NCBI GenBank assembly: GCA_945907045.1
Contig: CAMDSH010000002.1
Span: forward strand, 1-64,000
Length of the DNA stretch: 64,000 nucleotides
From: Rhizobium sp. Q54
Lineage (GTDB): Bacteria > Pseudomonadota > Alphaproteobacteria > Rhizobiales > Xanthobacteraceae
Direction: 5' to 3'
A program made the translations under genes and the position numbers. Below are positions 1 through 9,928 of the stretch, piece by piece. Within the stretch, counting starts at the first letter, position 1. Each line of letters opens with the position of its first letter. A model generated the notes under the pieces. The model saw nothing but the letters and a program-made list of their open reading frames with translations. It did not search any database and was not told the origin of the DNA.

Positions 1-828
1 CCGCCGATCACCGAGCAGGGCTACAAGTTCGTGTTCCGCAACTTCCCGACCGCGCCGATGATTCTGGGCGACGCCTTCGCCAACCAGAAGGAAATCTTCG
101 CCAGCAGCGGCACGGTGCCGAAGTCGGTGGCCTTCCTGCATACCAACGACACATTCGGCTCGGCGATGAAGGGCGGCATCGGCGCCGTCATGCCGAAATT
201 CGACATGCCGTACAAAATCCTCGACACCATCGCTTACGATCCGGCCGCGCGCGATCTCTCGGTCGAGATTTCCAAGGCGAAGGCGACTGGCGCCGAGGCG
301 CTGCTCGTGGTCAGCCGTCTCAACGACGCCATCTTGCTCACGCGCGAAATGGTCAAGCAGCGCTGGACGCCGATGGCCGTGCTCAGCATGGGGCCCGGCT
401 GGTATGAGGATCAGTATCTCAAGACGCTCGGCAAGTTGTCCGACGGGCCGCTCTCCTTCGTGCCGTGGTACGACCCGAACAAGAAACTCAGCAAGGCGCT
501 GGAAGCCGCGCTCGCCAAGGCGCATCCGGGCGTCAACGTGAACACCAACCACGTTTACACCTTCGAGGCGTTGCTGACCGCCGCCGACGCCTTCAAGCGC
601 GCCGGCTCGACCGATCCGAAGGCGCTCGCGGACGCCATCCGCAAGACCAACATCACCGACAACGTCAGCACCGGCCCCGGCATCGCGTTCAACGAAAAGG
701 GCCAGAACGACAAGCTGAAAAATTCGGCGATTCAAAACCGCGGCGGCAAGCTGGTCACGGTGGCGCCGAAAGCGGCGGCCAACGCCAAGCTGGAATGGCC
801 GCTGAAGCCATACGACAAGCGCGCCTGA
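1..828 (+). CDS. Branched-chain amino acid ABC transporter substrate-binding protein (5' truncated)
   Basis: This is the periplasmic ligand-binding component (type I periplasmic binding protein, Peripla_BP_6/LivK family) of a branched-chain amino acid or related amide importer. The frame is open from the first base of the window, so the signal peptide and roughly the first third are missing; 275 residues remain against about 400 usual. The visible part has the expected alternating lobes, including the segment beginning PITEQGYKF and the C-terminal run that places ligand contacts in this family. It is followed by permease and ATPase genes in the order livH-livM-livG-livF. The true ligand cannot be told from sequence; this family also takes urea, amides and aromatic compounds. 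Confidence 0.9.
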   Translation, partial: PPITEQGYKFVFRNFPTAPMILGDAFANQKEIFASSGTVPKSVAFLHTNDTFGSAMKGGIGAVMPKFDMPYKILDTIAYDPAARDLSVEISKAKATGAEALLVVSRLNDAILLTREMVKQRWTPMAVLSMGPGWYEDQYLKTLGKLSDGPLSFVPWYDPNKKLSKALEAALAKAHPGVNVNTNHVYTFEALLTAADAFKRAGSTDPKALADAIRKTNITDNVSTGPGIAFNEKGQNDKLKNSAIQNRGGKLVTVAPKAAANAKLEWPLKPYDKRA

Positions 829-909
829 TCCGCGCTTTGCCCGCTATTGCTCCGGCCGCGCCTCTTTTGATCTAGAGCGCGGTTGGAGTTTCGCATCGCA
901 AGGATCGCT

Positions 910-1782
910 GTGCCGGCAGAGGTTTATCTCAACGTCGCCGTTGGCGGAGTGCTGGCCGGGCTGGTCTACGGCCTGATGGCGCTCGGGCTTTCCGTCATTT
1001 TCGGCGTGGTGCGCGTGGTCAATTTCGCGCACGGCGAGATGATGACCATCGCGATGTATCTCGCGGTGGTGCTGTTCTCGGCGTTTCATCTCGATCCGTT
1101 GCTGATGCTGGTGCCGATCTCCGCGGTGCTGTTCGTCTTCGGTTATGCGCTGCAGGCAGGCGTGATCAACAGGTTCATCACCCGGCCCGAGCACAGCCAG
1201 TTCCTGCTGTTGGTCGCCATTGCGATCATCATGGTCAACGTTCTGCTGATTATTTTCGGGCCCGACGCGCAGAACGTGCAGACTTCGTATTCGTATGACA
1301 GCTTTCAGATTGGCGCGCTGATCGTCGATGCGACCAAACTCTATGCCGGCTGCGCCGCGATTGTGGTCGCAGCCGCGCTGTTCGCCTTCTTCCGTTACAC
1401 AACGTTGGGTACTGCGATCCGCGCCTGCGCCGACAATTACACCGGCGCGCTGGTGGTTGGTCTCGACGTGCATCGGCTGTATGCGCTGACCTTCGGTCTT
1501 GGCGCGGCCTGCGTTGGCGCCGCCGGCGTGATGCTGGTGCTGATTGTCGATGTCACGCCTGCGCTCGGTCCGGCTTACACCCTGCTTGCGTTTGTCATTG
1601 TCATCACCGGTGGCCTCGGCTCGATGCCGGGCGCGCTGCTCGGCGGCGTGCTGATCGGCTTCACCGAGGCGATGGCAGGGCTGCTGTTCACGCCTTCGGC
1701 GAAAAGCATGTTCGCCTTCGCCATTCTCGTGCTGGTGCTGCTGTTCCGCCCACAAGGCATCATGGGCAAGAGAGCCGCATGA
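910..1782 (+). CDS. livH: Branched-chain amino acid ABC transporter permease LivH
   Basis: This is the inner-membrane permease of the LivH family (290 aa, usual size 288-308), with about eight hydrophobic segments. The family motif NFAHGE follows the second transmembrane segment, and a glycine-rich GGLGSMPGALLGG stretch lies near the C-terminus. I chose the GTG at 910 because AAGGA lies five bases upstream; an in-frame TTG at 883 would add nine residues but has no comparable ribosome-binding site. The gene sits 81 bases after the binding-protein gene and just before livM, and the two permeases are expected to form a heterodimer. Confidence 0.92.
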   Translation: MPAEVYLNVAVGGVLAGLVYGLMALGLSVIFGVVRVVNFAHGEMMTIAMYLAVVLFSAFHLDPLLMLVPISAVLFVFGYALQAGVINRFITRPEHSQFLLLVAIAIIMVNVLLIIFGPDAQNVQTSYSYDSFQIGALIVDATKLYAGCAAIVVAAALFAFFRYTTLGTAIRACADNYTGALVVGLDVHRLYALTFGLGAACVGAAGVMLVLIVDVTPALGPAYTLLAFVIVITGGLGSMPGALLGGVLIGFTEAMAGLLFTPSAKSMFAFAILVLVLLFRPQGIMGKRAA

Positions 1783-1792
1783 TGAGAACCGC

Positions 1793-2797
1793 ATGATCGC
1801 GCGATTGATCGAAGGAGTGCCGCGCCGCACGCTGGCGATGCTGGCCGCGTTGCTGATCGCATTGATCGCCGCGCCTTTGGTCTCTGGCGATTATCTGCTC
1901 ACCGTGATGATCCTGATCTTGTATTTCGCCTACATCGGCCAAGCCTGGAACATCATGATGGGCTTTGCCGGGCAGCTTTCGCTTGGGCATGCGCTTTATG
2001 TCGGGCTTGGCGCTTACACCGCCGCCGCGCTGTACGTGCATTACGGCATCGGCCCTTGGATCGGGCTGCTGGTGGCTGTGCCGATTGCGGCGCTCGCGGG
2101 TGCGTTCATCGGCTTTCTGGCGTTTCGCTTTCGCGTCGCCGGTGTTTACTTCGCGATCCTGACGATTGCCTTCGCGGAATTTGCCCGCGTTGGCTTCGAT
2201 CATCTGGCCTGGACCAGCGGATCGTCGGGGCTCTTTTTGCCGGTCGCGCAATACACCCACAACGATCTGTGGCTGCTGCGCGGCCATCCGGTGATGTTCT
2301 ATTACGTCATCCTCGCCGCCACCGCGCTTGCATTCATCATCTGCCGTGCGCTGCTGCAAAGTCGCGTCGGCTACTTCTGGCTGGCGATCCGCGAGGACGA
2401 AGAAGCCGCGCGCTCCGCCGGCATCGACACGTTTCACTACAAGATGGTGGCGGTGGTGATTTCCGCCGGCATGACGTCGTTCGCGGGCGTGTTCTACGCG
2501 TTCTTCTACAACAATTTGTTTCCCGAGCAGGTGTTTCATATCTCGCGCTCGATCGAAATCATTCTCGGCCCGATTGTCGGCGGCATCGGCACGCTGTTCG
2601 GGCCGATCCTCGGCGCACTGCTGCTCACGGGCCTCGCCGAAACGCTTACCGCCGCGCTGGCGGCGCTCGGCGTCGATCTGCCCGGCGCCAAGCAGGTGTT
2701 CTACGGCATCTGCCTGCTGCTGGTGATCGTGGCGCTGCCCGACGGCGTTTGGCCATGGCTGGCGCGCAAGCTCGGTGTGAGGGAGCGCAAATCATGA
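1793..2797 (+). CDS. livM: Branched-chain amino acid ABC transporter permease LivM
   Basis: This is the second inner-membrane permease (334 aa) of the importer, LivM family. The family signature GFAGQLSLGHALYVGLGAY lies at about residues 54-72, and the protein has eight to ten hydrophobic segments. The C-terminal GGIGTLFGPILGA stretch is the counterpart of the coupling loop that contacts LivG/LivF. The gene begins ten bases after livH stops and its TGA overlaps the livG ATG (ATGA), so the two are translationally coupled. Confidence 0.93.
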   Translation: MIARLIEGVPRRTLAMLAALLIALIAAPLVSGDYLLTVMILILYFAYIGQAWNIMMGFAGQLSLGHALYVGLGAYTAAALYVHYGIGPWIGLLVAVPIAALAGAFIGFLAFRFRVAGVYFAILTIAFAEFARVGFDHLAWTSGSSGLFLPVAQYTHNDLWLLRGHPVMFYYVILAATALAFIICRALLQSRVGYFWLAIREDEEAARSAGIDTFHYKMVAVVISAGMTSFAGVFYAFFYNNLFPEQVFHISRSIEIILGPIVGGIGTLFGPILGALLLTGLAETLTAALAALGVDLPGAKQVFYGICLLLVIVALPDGVWPWLARKLGVRERKS

Positions 2798-3522
2798 CTG
2801 CGCTTCTCAAGGTCGATGCGGTGAGCAAGCGCTTTCGCGGCCTGCTGGCGGTCGACCGCGTCAGCTTCGAAGTGCCGGAGGGCTCGATCTTCGCAGTGAT
2901 CGGTCCGAACGGCGCCGGCAAGACAACGCTTTTCAATATGATTGCGGGCGTATTCGCTCCGAACGATGGCGCGATCTCGTTCAATGGCGAGCGCATCGAC
3001 GGGCTGACGCCCGATAAAGTGTGCCGCCGCGGCATCGGGCGCACTTTTCAGTTGGTGCGGCCATTTCCGGCACTCAGCGTCGAGGACAATGTCATCATCG
3101 GCGCGCTGTTGCATCGCCCACACGTGGAAACCGCACGTGAGCGCGCGCATGAGGTGCTTCGCCGTCTCGACCTTTACGACAAGCGTGCGCAGCGGGCGTC
3201 GGGGCTAACGCTGCCCGACCGCAAGCGGCTGGAAGTGGCGCGCGCGCTGGCGACAGATCCGAAATTGCTGCTGCTCGACGAGGTGATGGCGGGGCTGCGC
3301 CCGACCGAGACCGACCGCATGGTCGCGATTCTCACATCGCTCAATCGCGATACCGGGCTTACCATTTTGCTGATCGAGCACGTTATGCGCGCGGTGATGG
3401 CGCTCGCCTCTCGCATTCTTGTTCTGCATCACGGCGCGGCCATCGCGGAAGGTGCGCCGGAAGCTGTGGTGCGCGAACCCGCTGTGATTTCGTCTTATCT
3501 CGGCGCGGAGGCAATCACATGA
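2794..3522 (+). CDS. livG: Branched-chain amino acid ABC transporter ATP-binding protein LivG
   Basis: This is a cytoplasmic ATPase of the importer (242 aa). Walker A GPNGAGKT is at residues 37-44, the Q-loop follows in GRTFQLVRPF, and Walker B LLLLDE is at about 158-163. The ABC signature is unusual: where LSGGQ or YGQQR is normal, residues 138-148 read LTLPDRKRLEV, a variant I recall from rhizobial LivG proteins rather than a sign of inactivity. The ATG overlaps the livM stop. The livG stop lies inside a palindromic element (3519-3559) that separates it from livF. The alternative longer open frame upstream is a shadow of livM. Confidence 0.93.
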   Translation: MTALLKVDAVSKRFRGLLAVDRVSFEVPEGSIFAVIGPNGAGKTTLFNMIAGVFAPNDGAISFNGERIDGLTPDKVCRRGIGRTFQLVRPFPALSVEDNVIIGALLHRPHVETARERAHEVLRRLDLYDKRAQRASGLTLPDRKRLEVARALATDPKLLLLDEVMAGLRPTETDRMVAILTSLNRDTGLTILLIEHVMRAVMALASRILVLHHGAAIAEGAPEAVVREPAVISSYLGAEAIT

Positions 3523-3559
3523 TCCCGAAAAGTGCGAAGCGGTTTTCGGAAAAGATCAT
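3519..3559. repeat. Palindromic intergenic element between livG and livF
   Basis: An imperfect palindrome with two nested arms: ATGATC (3519-3524) pairs with GATCAT (3554-3559), and CCGAAAA (3525-3531) with TTTTCGG (3543-3549). The left end contains the livG stop codon. From memory, near-identical stretches (CCGAAAA, a short spacer, TTTTCGG, then AGATCATGCGC) recur between genes in Bradyrhizobium, Rhodopseudomonas and Nitrobacter, which suggests a dispersed repeat family. No second copy was noticed in this window. Confidence 0.6.
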
Positions 3560-3574
3560 GCGCAAGGATAAGCC

Positions 3575-4282
3575 ATGATGCTTCGCGTCAAAAATCTCGA
3601 CGTCTTCTACGGCGACGCGCAGGCGCTCGACGGCGTCACGCTCGACATCGATGAAGGCGCCATCATCGCCATCGTCGGCGCCAACGGCGCGGGGAAAACA
3701 TCGCTGATCCGCACCATCGCCGGCATGCACACGCCCGCGCGCGGGCAGGTGCTCTATCGCGGGGCGAATATCGCCGGCTGGCCGAGCCACAAGGTTTGCG
3801 AACTCGGCATCGGGCAGGTGGCGGAAGGGCGGCAGGTATTCCCGACGCTCAGCATTGCCGAAAACCTGGAGATGGGCGCGCTGTTGCCGCGCGCCCGCGC
3901 CGACCGAACTAAAAATCTCGATCGCGTGTTCTCGTTGTTTCCGAAACTGGCGGAGCGGCGCGAACAGTCGGCGGGCACGCTGTCAGGCGGCGAACAGCAG
4001 ATGCTCGCCATCGGCCGTTGTCTGATGGGAAAGCCGGAACTTGTGATGTTCGACGAGCCTTCGCTCGGCCTTGCACCCGCCGTGGTGCAAAGCGTGCTGC
4101 AGACGGTGCGCGATCTTAACCGCGAAGGACTCACATGCGTACTGGTGGAGCAAAACGTCGCGGTGTCGCTCAAGCTCGCGAGCCGGGCTTATGTGCTGGA
4201 GAACGGGCGCATTACGCTATCGGGGAGCGGCGCGGAACTGCTCGCGGACGATCGCGTGCGGCAGGCTTATCTCGGAATGTAG
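3575..4282 (+). CDS. livF: Branched-chain amino acid ABC transporter ATP-binding protein LivF
   Basis: This is the second ATPase of the importer (235 aa). Walker A GANGAGKT is at residues 35-42, the ABC signature LSGGE at 136-140, and Walker B LVMFDEPSLGLAP at about 156-166. AAGGA lies eight bases before the ATG; the following codon is also ATG. A 52-base spacer holding the palindromic element separates it from livG. Its last 16 bases overlap the end of the convergent small gene on the other strand. It ends the liv operon. Confidence 0.93.
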   Translation: MMLRVKNLDVFYGDAQALDGVTLDIDEGAIIAIVGANGAGKTSLIRTIAGMHTPARGQVLYRGANIAGWPSHKVCELGIGQVAEGRQVFPTLSIAENLEMGALLPRARADRTKNLDRVFSLFPKLAERREQSAGTLSGGEQQMLAIGRCLMGKPELVMFDEPSLGLAPAVVQSVLQTVRDLNREGLTCVLVEQNVAVSLKLASRAYVLENGRITLSGSGAELLADDRVRQAYLGM

Positions 4283-4536
4283 TTCCGGCGGCCGTTGTGG
4301 TAGCGCGCGAGGAATGCGAGCGCCGCAACCCGCAGGCTCAACGACGAAGACGGAAAGACCGAGCGCAACAATTTCAGCGCCTCGGCGTCGGAGGCGGGCG
4401 AAAAACTCATAATGCGGTCGGCCATGGTCTGCGCGAGATCCGAAGTGCCGTCCGGCACCAGCAGCCCGGCGAGCGGGGGCGAGTCATGGACCGGCAGCAT
4501 GTCGAGCGAAATATCGGCTTGTAAGGCCCGTCCCAT
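4267..4536 (-). CDS. Small hypothetical protein
   Basis: An 89-residue protein with no recognised domain, rich in Ala, Leu and Ser, with a basic C-terminus ending NYIPR. I chose the ATG at 4536 because AAGGAG lies eight bases upstream; an in-frame upstream ATG at 4581 lacks such a site. The good ribosome-binding site and stand-alone position support a real gene. It is convergent with livF and overlaps its last 16 bases. The arrangement resembles short conserved hypothetical proteins of Rhizobiales, but I cannot assign a function. Confidence 0.55.
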   Translation of the reverse strand: MGRALQADISLDMLPVHDSPPLAGLLVPDGTSDLAQTMADRIMSFSPASDAEALKLLRSVFPSSSLSLRVAALAFLARYHNGRRNYIPR

Positions 4537-4652
4537 CGCCGGCTCCTTCGATCCGCATTTCAATTTAAGATGCAGACGCATCAGTTTTGGTCCCCGGCGA
4601 TTACCGTTTCGTTAACAAAATCGGGGCGGGCGGGTTCCTGCCTGGGCCTATA

Positions 4653-4685
4653 AAAAAGGCCCGCCGTGATCTGGCGGGCCTTTTT
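4653..4685. terminator. Bidirectional intrinsic terminator
   Basis: A perfect hairpin: AAAAAGGCCCGCC (4653-4665), loop GTGATCT, GGCGGGCCTTTTT (4673-4685). The eight-base G+C stem is flanked by A5 and T5, so it works as a Rho-independent terminator on either strand. It lies just past the end of the fumarylacetoacetate-hydrolase-family gene (- strand). Confidence 0.9.
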
Positions 4686-4704
4686 GCATTCGATAGCGCG
4701 CCGA

Positions 4705-5406
4705 TTATTTCAGCGGCGGCCCGATGGTCACCGACAGCTTGCCGATGCCTTCGACTTCGCACTCGATCTTGTCACCGGCGATGGTGGCGGCGACGCCCGC
4801 GGGCGTGCCGGTCATGATGATGTCGCCGGCCGCGAGCGCGACCATGTCGGACAGCTTGGCGATGATTTCCGGCACGTTCCAGATCAGCTGATTGAGATCG
4901 CCGTCCTGGCGCAGCTTGCCGTTTACTTTCAGCGTGATCTTGCCCTTGGACGGATGCCCGCTCTCGGATGCCGGCTTGATCGGCCCGCACGGCGCGGAAG
5001 AGTCGAACGCCTTGCCGACTTCCCACGGGCGCTTGAGATCGCGCGAGGCGATCTGCAGATCGCGGCGGGTGAGGTCGATGCCGACGGCGTAGCCGTAGAT
5101 GCAATCGTTCGCCTTAGCGACCGGGATGCTGCGCCCGCCTGACTTGAGCGCGACGACGAGTTCGACCTCGTGGTGCATGTCTTTGGTAAGCGATGGATAG
5201 GGGACGGTGCCGCCGTCGGGGACGACGGCGTCCGCGGGCTTGGCGAAAAAGAACGGCGGCGCGCGCTCGTCCTGTCCCATCTCGCGGATATGCTCGATGT
5301 AATTGCGGCCCACGCACCAGATGCGGCGCACGGGGAAAAGCTTGGAGGAACCGGCGACCGCGAGACTTGGCTGCGGCGGCGGGGGAATCACATAATCCGC
5401 GCTCAT
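4705..5406 (-). CDS. Fumarylacetoacetate hydrolase family protein
   Basis: A 233-residue enzyme made of a single FAH C-terminal catalytic domain. The family includes fumarylpyruvate and acylpyruvate hydrolases and 2-hydroxyhepta-diene-dioate isomerases of aromatic catabolism. Visible marks are the opening GRNYIEHIRE, the metal-binding stretch HHEVELVVALK, and GDIIMTGTPAGV near the C-terminus. It is a single-gene unit: 120 bases separate it from the upstream gene, and an intrinsic terminator follows its stop. The substrate cannot be given from sequence; short FAH proteins of this type most often act on acylpyruvates. Confidence 0.85.
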   Translation of the reverse strand: MSADYVIPPPPQPSLAVAGSSKLFPVRRIWCVGRNYIEHIREMGQDERAPPFFFAKPADAVVPDGGTVPYPSLTKDMHHEVELVVALKSGGRSIPVAKANDCIYGYAVGIDLTRRDLQIASRDLKRPWEVGKAFDSSAPCGPIKPASESGHPSKGKITLKVNGKLRQDGDLNQLIWNVPEIIAKLSDMVALAAGDIIMTGTPAGVAATIAGDKIECEVEGIGKLSVTIGPPLK

Positions 5407-5525
5407 TTGTCGTTTTGCCTGTGAGAATGAAACGGTGAGACTTCTGCCGACCGGAAACGGCTGCGGCCGGGCATCCGGTACCGCATTTTACCAATAACGT
5501 ATAGGGGCAAAGAGACCGGGCCGCT

Positions 5526-6719
5526 TTAGCGGCTGCGCCATACCGCCAGCGAGGCGACGACGTAATTCCACACCACGCTCATCACCGCGCCGCCAAGTCC
5601 GGCAACCCACCAGGTCTGTTCGTTGCTGAACAGCCAGTTGCTCACGCCGACGTTGGACAGCATGCCGACGAGCGAGACGACGTAGAAGCGCGCCAGCCCG
5701 GTGACGAATTCATGCCCGACGAGGCGTTGGTCGCGATAGGTGAAGGCATTGTTCAGCGCGAAGTTGCTGGCGATCGCCACCACGGTCGCCACCGTCTGCG
5801 CCCAGGCGAACGGCAAGCCGAAAACGTCGAAGCTGGCGAGCAACACGGCGAAGTGCACCCCAATGCCGACAGCACCGACGATGCAGAAGAAGACGAAACG
5901 CAGCGAGATGACGTCGTAGGTCGCCTTCGACAGAACCAGCCCGAGGAAATCGAGCGTGGCGCGGGCGTCGAGCTTGCTCTCGCCCAGATGGCGGGGACCG
6001 AATTGATAGGGCAGCTCGGCGAGCCGCAAGGTTTTGCCGGCAGTCATCACGATGTCGAGCAGAATTTTGAAGCCTTGCGTCGAAAGCTTGCGCGCGAGCC
6101 CTTCGACGATGCCGCGCTTGAGCATGAAGAAGCCGCTCATCGGATCGGAGAGGCTGAGACCCATGACGGCGTTGGCGATGCGCGTGGCAAAACGGCTGAT
6201 CCAGCGGCGGCTGGACGACATGGCTTCCGCCGATCCACCCTGCGCGTAGCGCGTGCCGACCACGAGATCGGCGTCGCCCCGGCGCAGCGCCGCCAGCATC
6301 GGAACCAGCAGCCGTTCGTCGTGCTGAAGATCGGCGTCCATGACGGCGGTGAACGGCGCCTGGCTCGCCAGCATGCCTTCGAGGCAAGCGCCGGAAAGCC
6401 CGCGGCGGCCGACGCGCCGCAAGCAGCGGACGCGGGCATCGTTGCTGCCGATTTTCCGCGCCACTTCGGCGGTGCCGTCGGGCGAGTCGTCATCGACGAC
6501 GATCAATTCCCAAGTGGTGTCGCCCATCACTTCGCGCAGCCGATCGACCAGGACCGGGAGGTTATCGCGTTCGTTGAATGTCGGGACGACGATGCTCAAT
6601 TCCGGCGCCGGTCTTATCGGCTCCAGTTGCTGCCATCCGGCATCGGCGATGGTCGTCGTTTCGCCGGCAGGCAGATCAAGCAAATCAGGTTTAACTAACT
6701 GCGCCACAACTACACCCAA
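5526..6719 (-). CDS. Polyprenyl-phosphate glycosyltransferase (GT2) fused to a GtrA-like membrane domain
   Basis: A 397-residue protein with two domains. Residues about 40-265 form a GT2 DPM1-type domain (LSIVVPTFNERDNL, VVDDDSPDGT, DAD metal-binding motif in VMDADLQHD). It transfers a hexose or aminosugar from a nucleotide sugar to undecaprenyl phosphate. Residues about 270-395 hold four transmembrane segments of the GtrA/DPMS family, implied in flipping the lipid-linked sugar. Such fusions supply donors for periplasmic modification of LPS or lipid A. The TTG at 6719 is the longest start; GTG at 6707 is an alternative, and neither has a strong ribosome-binding site. Confidence 0.88.
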   Translation of the reverse strand: MGVVVAQLVKPDLLDLPAGETTTIADAGWQQLEPIRPAPELSIVVPTFNERDNLPVLVDRLREVMGDTTWELIVVDDDSPDGTAEVARKIGSNDARVRCLRRVGRRGLSGACLEGMLASQAPFTAVMDADLQHDERLLVPMLAALRRGDADLVVGTRYAQGGSAEAMSSSRRWISRFATRIANAVMGLSLSDPMSGFFMLKRGIVEGLARKLSTQGFKILLDIVMTAGKTLRLAELPYQFGPRHLGESKLDARATLDFLGLVLSKATYDVISLRFVFFCIVGAVGIGVHFAVLLASFDVFGLPFAWAQTVATVVAIASNFALNNAFTYRDQRLVGHEFVTGLARFYVVSLVGMLSNVGVSNWLFSNEQTWWVAGLGGAVMSVVWNYVVASLAVWRSR

Positions 6720-6809
6720 CCCCCACGTAAACTCACGCCATATTCATAAGCTTTTGCAAGGTTCTATACAATCAAACCTGTTCCGGCATTGTTAATAAGG
6801 GCGCGAGGT

Positions 6810-8624
<1,815 letters not shown>

Positions 8625-8770
8625 TCGCCGTCCGCTGGCTCCGGAAGTTTTGATTGCCGCGTTTGAAGCCTGCCGCCGCCGTCCGGGCGCCAAGGCCTGT
8701 TTCCTGCCTGCCTTGGGGCGATATTTCAAGCCAAAAGGTATTTTAAGCGGGCCGTGGCGCTACCGCCGCG

Positions 8771-9763
8771 TTATTTTTGGGTGCTTTCAGCCAGCAGGCG
8801 GCGCTCCCAGCCGAGCGCATGCTTAACGATGGTGTCGAGATCGTCGTATTGCGGCTTCCAGTCGAGCGCCGCTCGGATGCGCGTCACATCGGCGATGAGC
8901 GAGACGGGATCGCCCTCGCGCCGCTCCGCGACTTCCACGGGAAAGTCGACGCCGGAGACGCGTTTCACCGCGGCCAGTACCTCGCGCACGGAAGCGCCGC
9001 GGCCATAGCCGCAATTGTAGATCGCGTTCGCGCCGCCTTTGCGCAGGTAAGAAAGCGCCGCCGAATGCGCGCGCACGAGGTCGCTGACGTGAATGTAATC
9101 GCGAATGCAGGTGCCGTCGGGCGTCGGATAATCCGTGCCGTAGATCGATACTCTCTGCCGCTTGCCGACGACCGCCTCGGCCGCGACCTTGATGAGATGT
9201 GTGGCGCCGGGAGACGACTGCCCGGTGCGCAATTTCGGGTCGGCGCCTGCGACGTTGAAATAGCGCAAGGCGACGAAGCGCAAACCATGCGCCTGCGCGG
9301 TGTCGTGCAGCAGCGTCTCCGACATCAATTTGGAACTGCCGTAGGGCGAGACCGGATGCGTCGGTGCATTCTCGCTGATGGGGGCTTTATCCGGGTTGCC
9401 ATAAACGGCGGCGGTGGAGGAAAAGATGAAATGTTTTACGCCACCCGCGACTGCGGACTCGAGCAGCAGGCAGGTGTTCATGGTGTTGTTGCGGTAATAG
9501 CCGAGCGGGTCGCGCACCGAGTCCGGCACCACGATGGACGCCGCGAAATGGATGATGGCGTCGATGCGGTGTTCCGCGATCAGCTTGGCGGTGAGCGCGC
9601 GGTCGCCTGTGTTGCCGGTGATCAACGGCACGGATTTCGGCAGCGAGGCGGCGCGTCCGGTGGACAGGTTGTCGAGCACGGCTACGGGCTCGCCCGCGTC
9701 CGCGAGCTCATGCACCATGTGGCTGCCGATATACCCGGCCCCGCCGGTGACCAGAATGGTCAT
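8771..9763 (-). CDS. galE: UDP-glucose 4-epimerase
   Basis: A 330-residue extended short-chain dehydrogenase that interconverts UDP-glucose and UDP-galactose (or the N-acetyl forms) with bound NAD. Visible features are the NAD-binding TGGAGYIGSH at the N-terminus, the catalytic serine region in FSSTAAVYG, the YxxxK pair in YGSSKLMSE, and the substrate-loop sequence YFNVAGADP. It is the first gene of a - strand group with the MsbA-like exporter and the GtrA fusion downstream, and it diverges from waaC. It likely supplies galactose-type donors for the LPS core. Confidence 0.93.
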   Translation of the reverse strand: MTILVTGGAGYIGSHMVHELADAGEPVAVLDNLSTGRAASLPKSVPLITGNTGDRALTAKLIAEHRIDAIIHFAASIVVPDSVRDPLGYYRNNTMNTCLLLESAVAGGVKHFIFSSTAAVYGNPDKAPISENAPTHPVSPYGSSKLMSETLLHDTAQAHGLRFVALRYFNVAGADPKLRTGQSSPGATHLIKVAAEAVVGKRQRVSIYGTDYPTPDGTCIRDYIHVSDLVRAHSAALSYLRKGGANAIYNCGYGRGASVREVLAAVKRVSGVDFPVEVAERREGDPVSLIADVTRIRAALDWKPQYDDLDTIVKHALGWERRLLAESTQK

Positions 9764-9817
9764 GGCCTTCGTCCCCGTGTCGCTTAGCTACCCCAATCTT
9801 CCATAGACCTGTACGAG

Positions 9818-9919
9818 ATGGCCGTGAAAGAGCGATTATCCGCGGCGATGGCCGGCGTGCTTCTGGCGGTCATGCTTAACGCCGCGTATATGGGCGCGGC
9901 GAACCGGACGATTCCCTGA
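9818..9919 (+). CDS. Possible small single-pass membrane peptide upstream of waaC
   Basis: A 33-codon frame (MAVKERLSAAMAGVLLAVML at the start, ending NRTIP) with one hydrophobic helix of about 18 residues. It ends nine bases before the waaC ATG. There is no convincing ribosome-binding site and no family match I can name, so it may be chance. The in-phase hydrophobic profile and close spacing to waaC, which also lacks a clear ribosome-binding site, leave room for a leader peptide. Confidence 0.2.
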   Translation: MAVKERLSAAMAGVLLAVMLNAAYMGAANRTIP

Positions 9920-9928
9920 CCTTCAGTC

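Noticed and set aside
844-1830. 328-codon open frame on the - strand
   Set aside because: It is antisense to livH. The translation is full of Gln, His and Arg runs typical of reverse complements of membrane-protein genes.
2056-2793. Upstream extension of livG through livM
   Set aside because: The frame is open because of high G+C, but the ABC domain starts at 2794 with an ATGA overlap and livM is a full membrane protein in another frame.
4297-4306. ops-like GGTAGCGCG after livF
   Set aside because: It lies downstream of the liv operon inside the small - strand gene and does not sit in the leader of any operon; a chance match.
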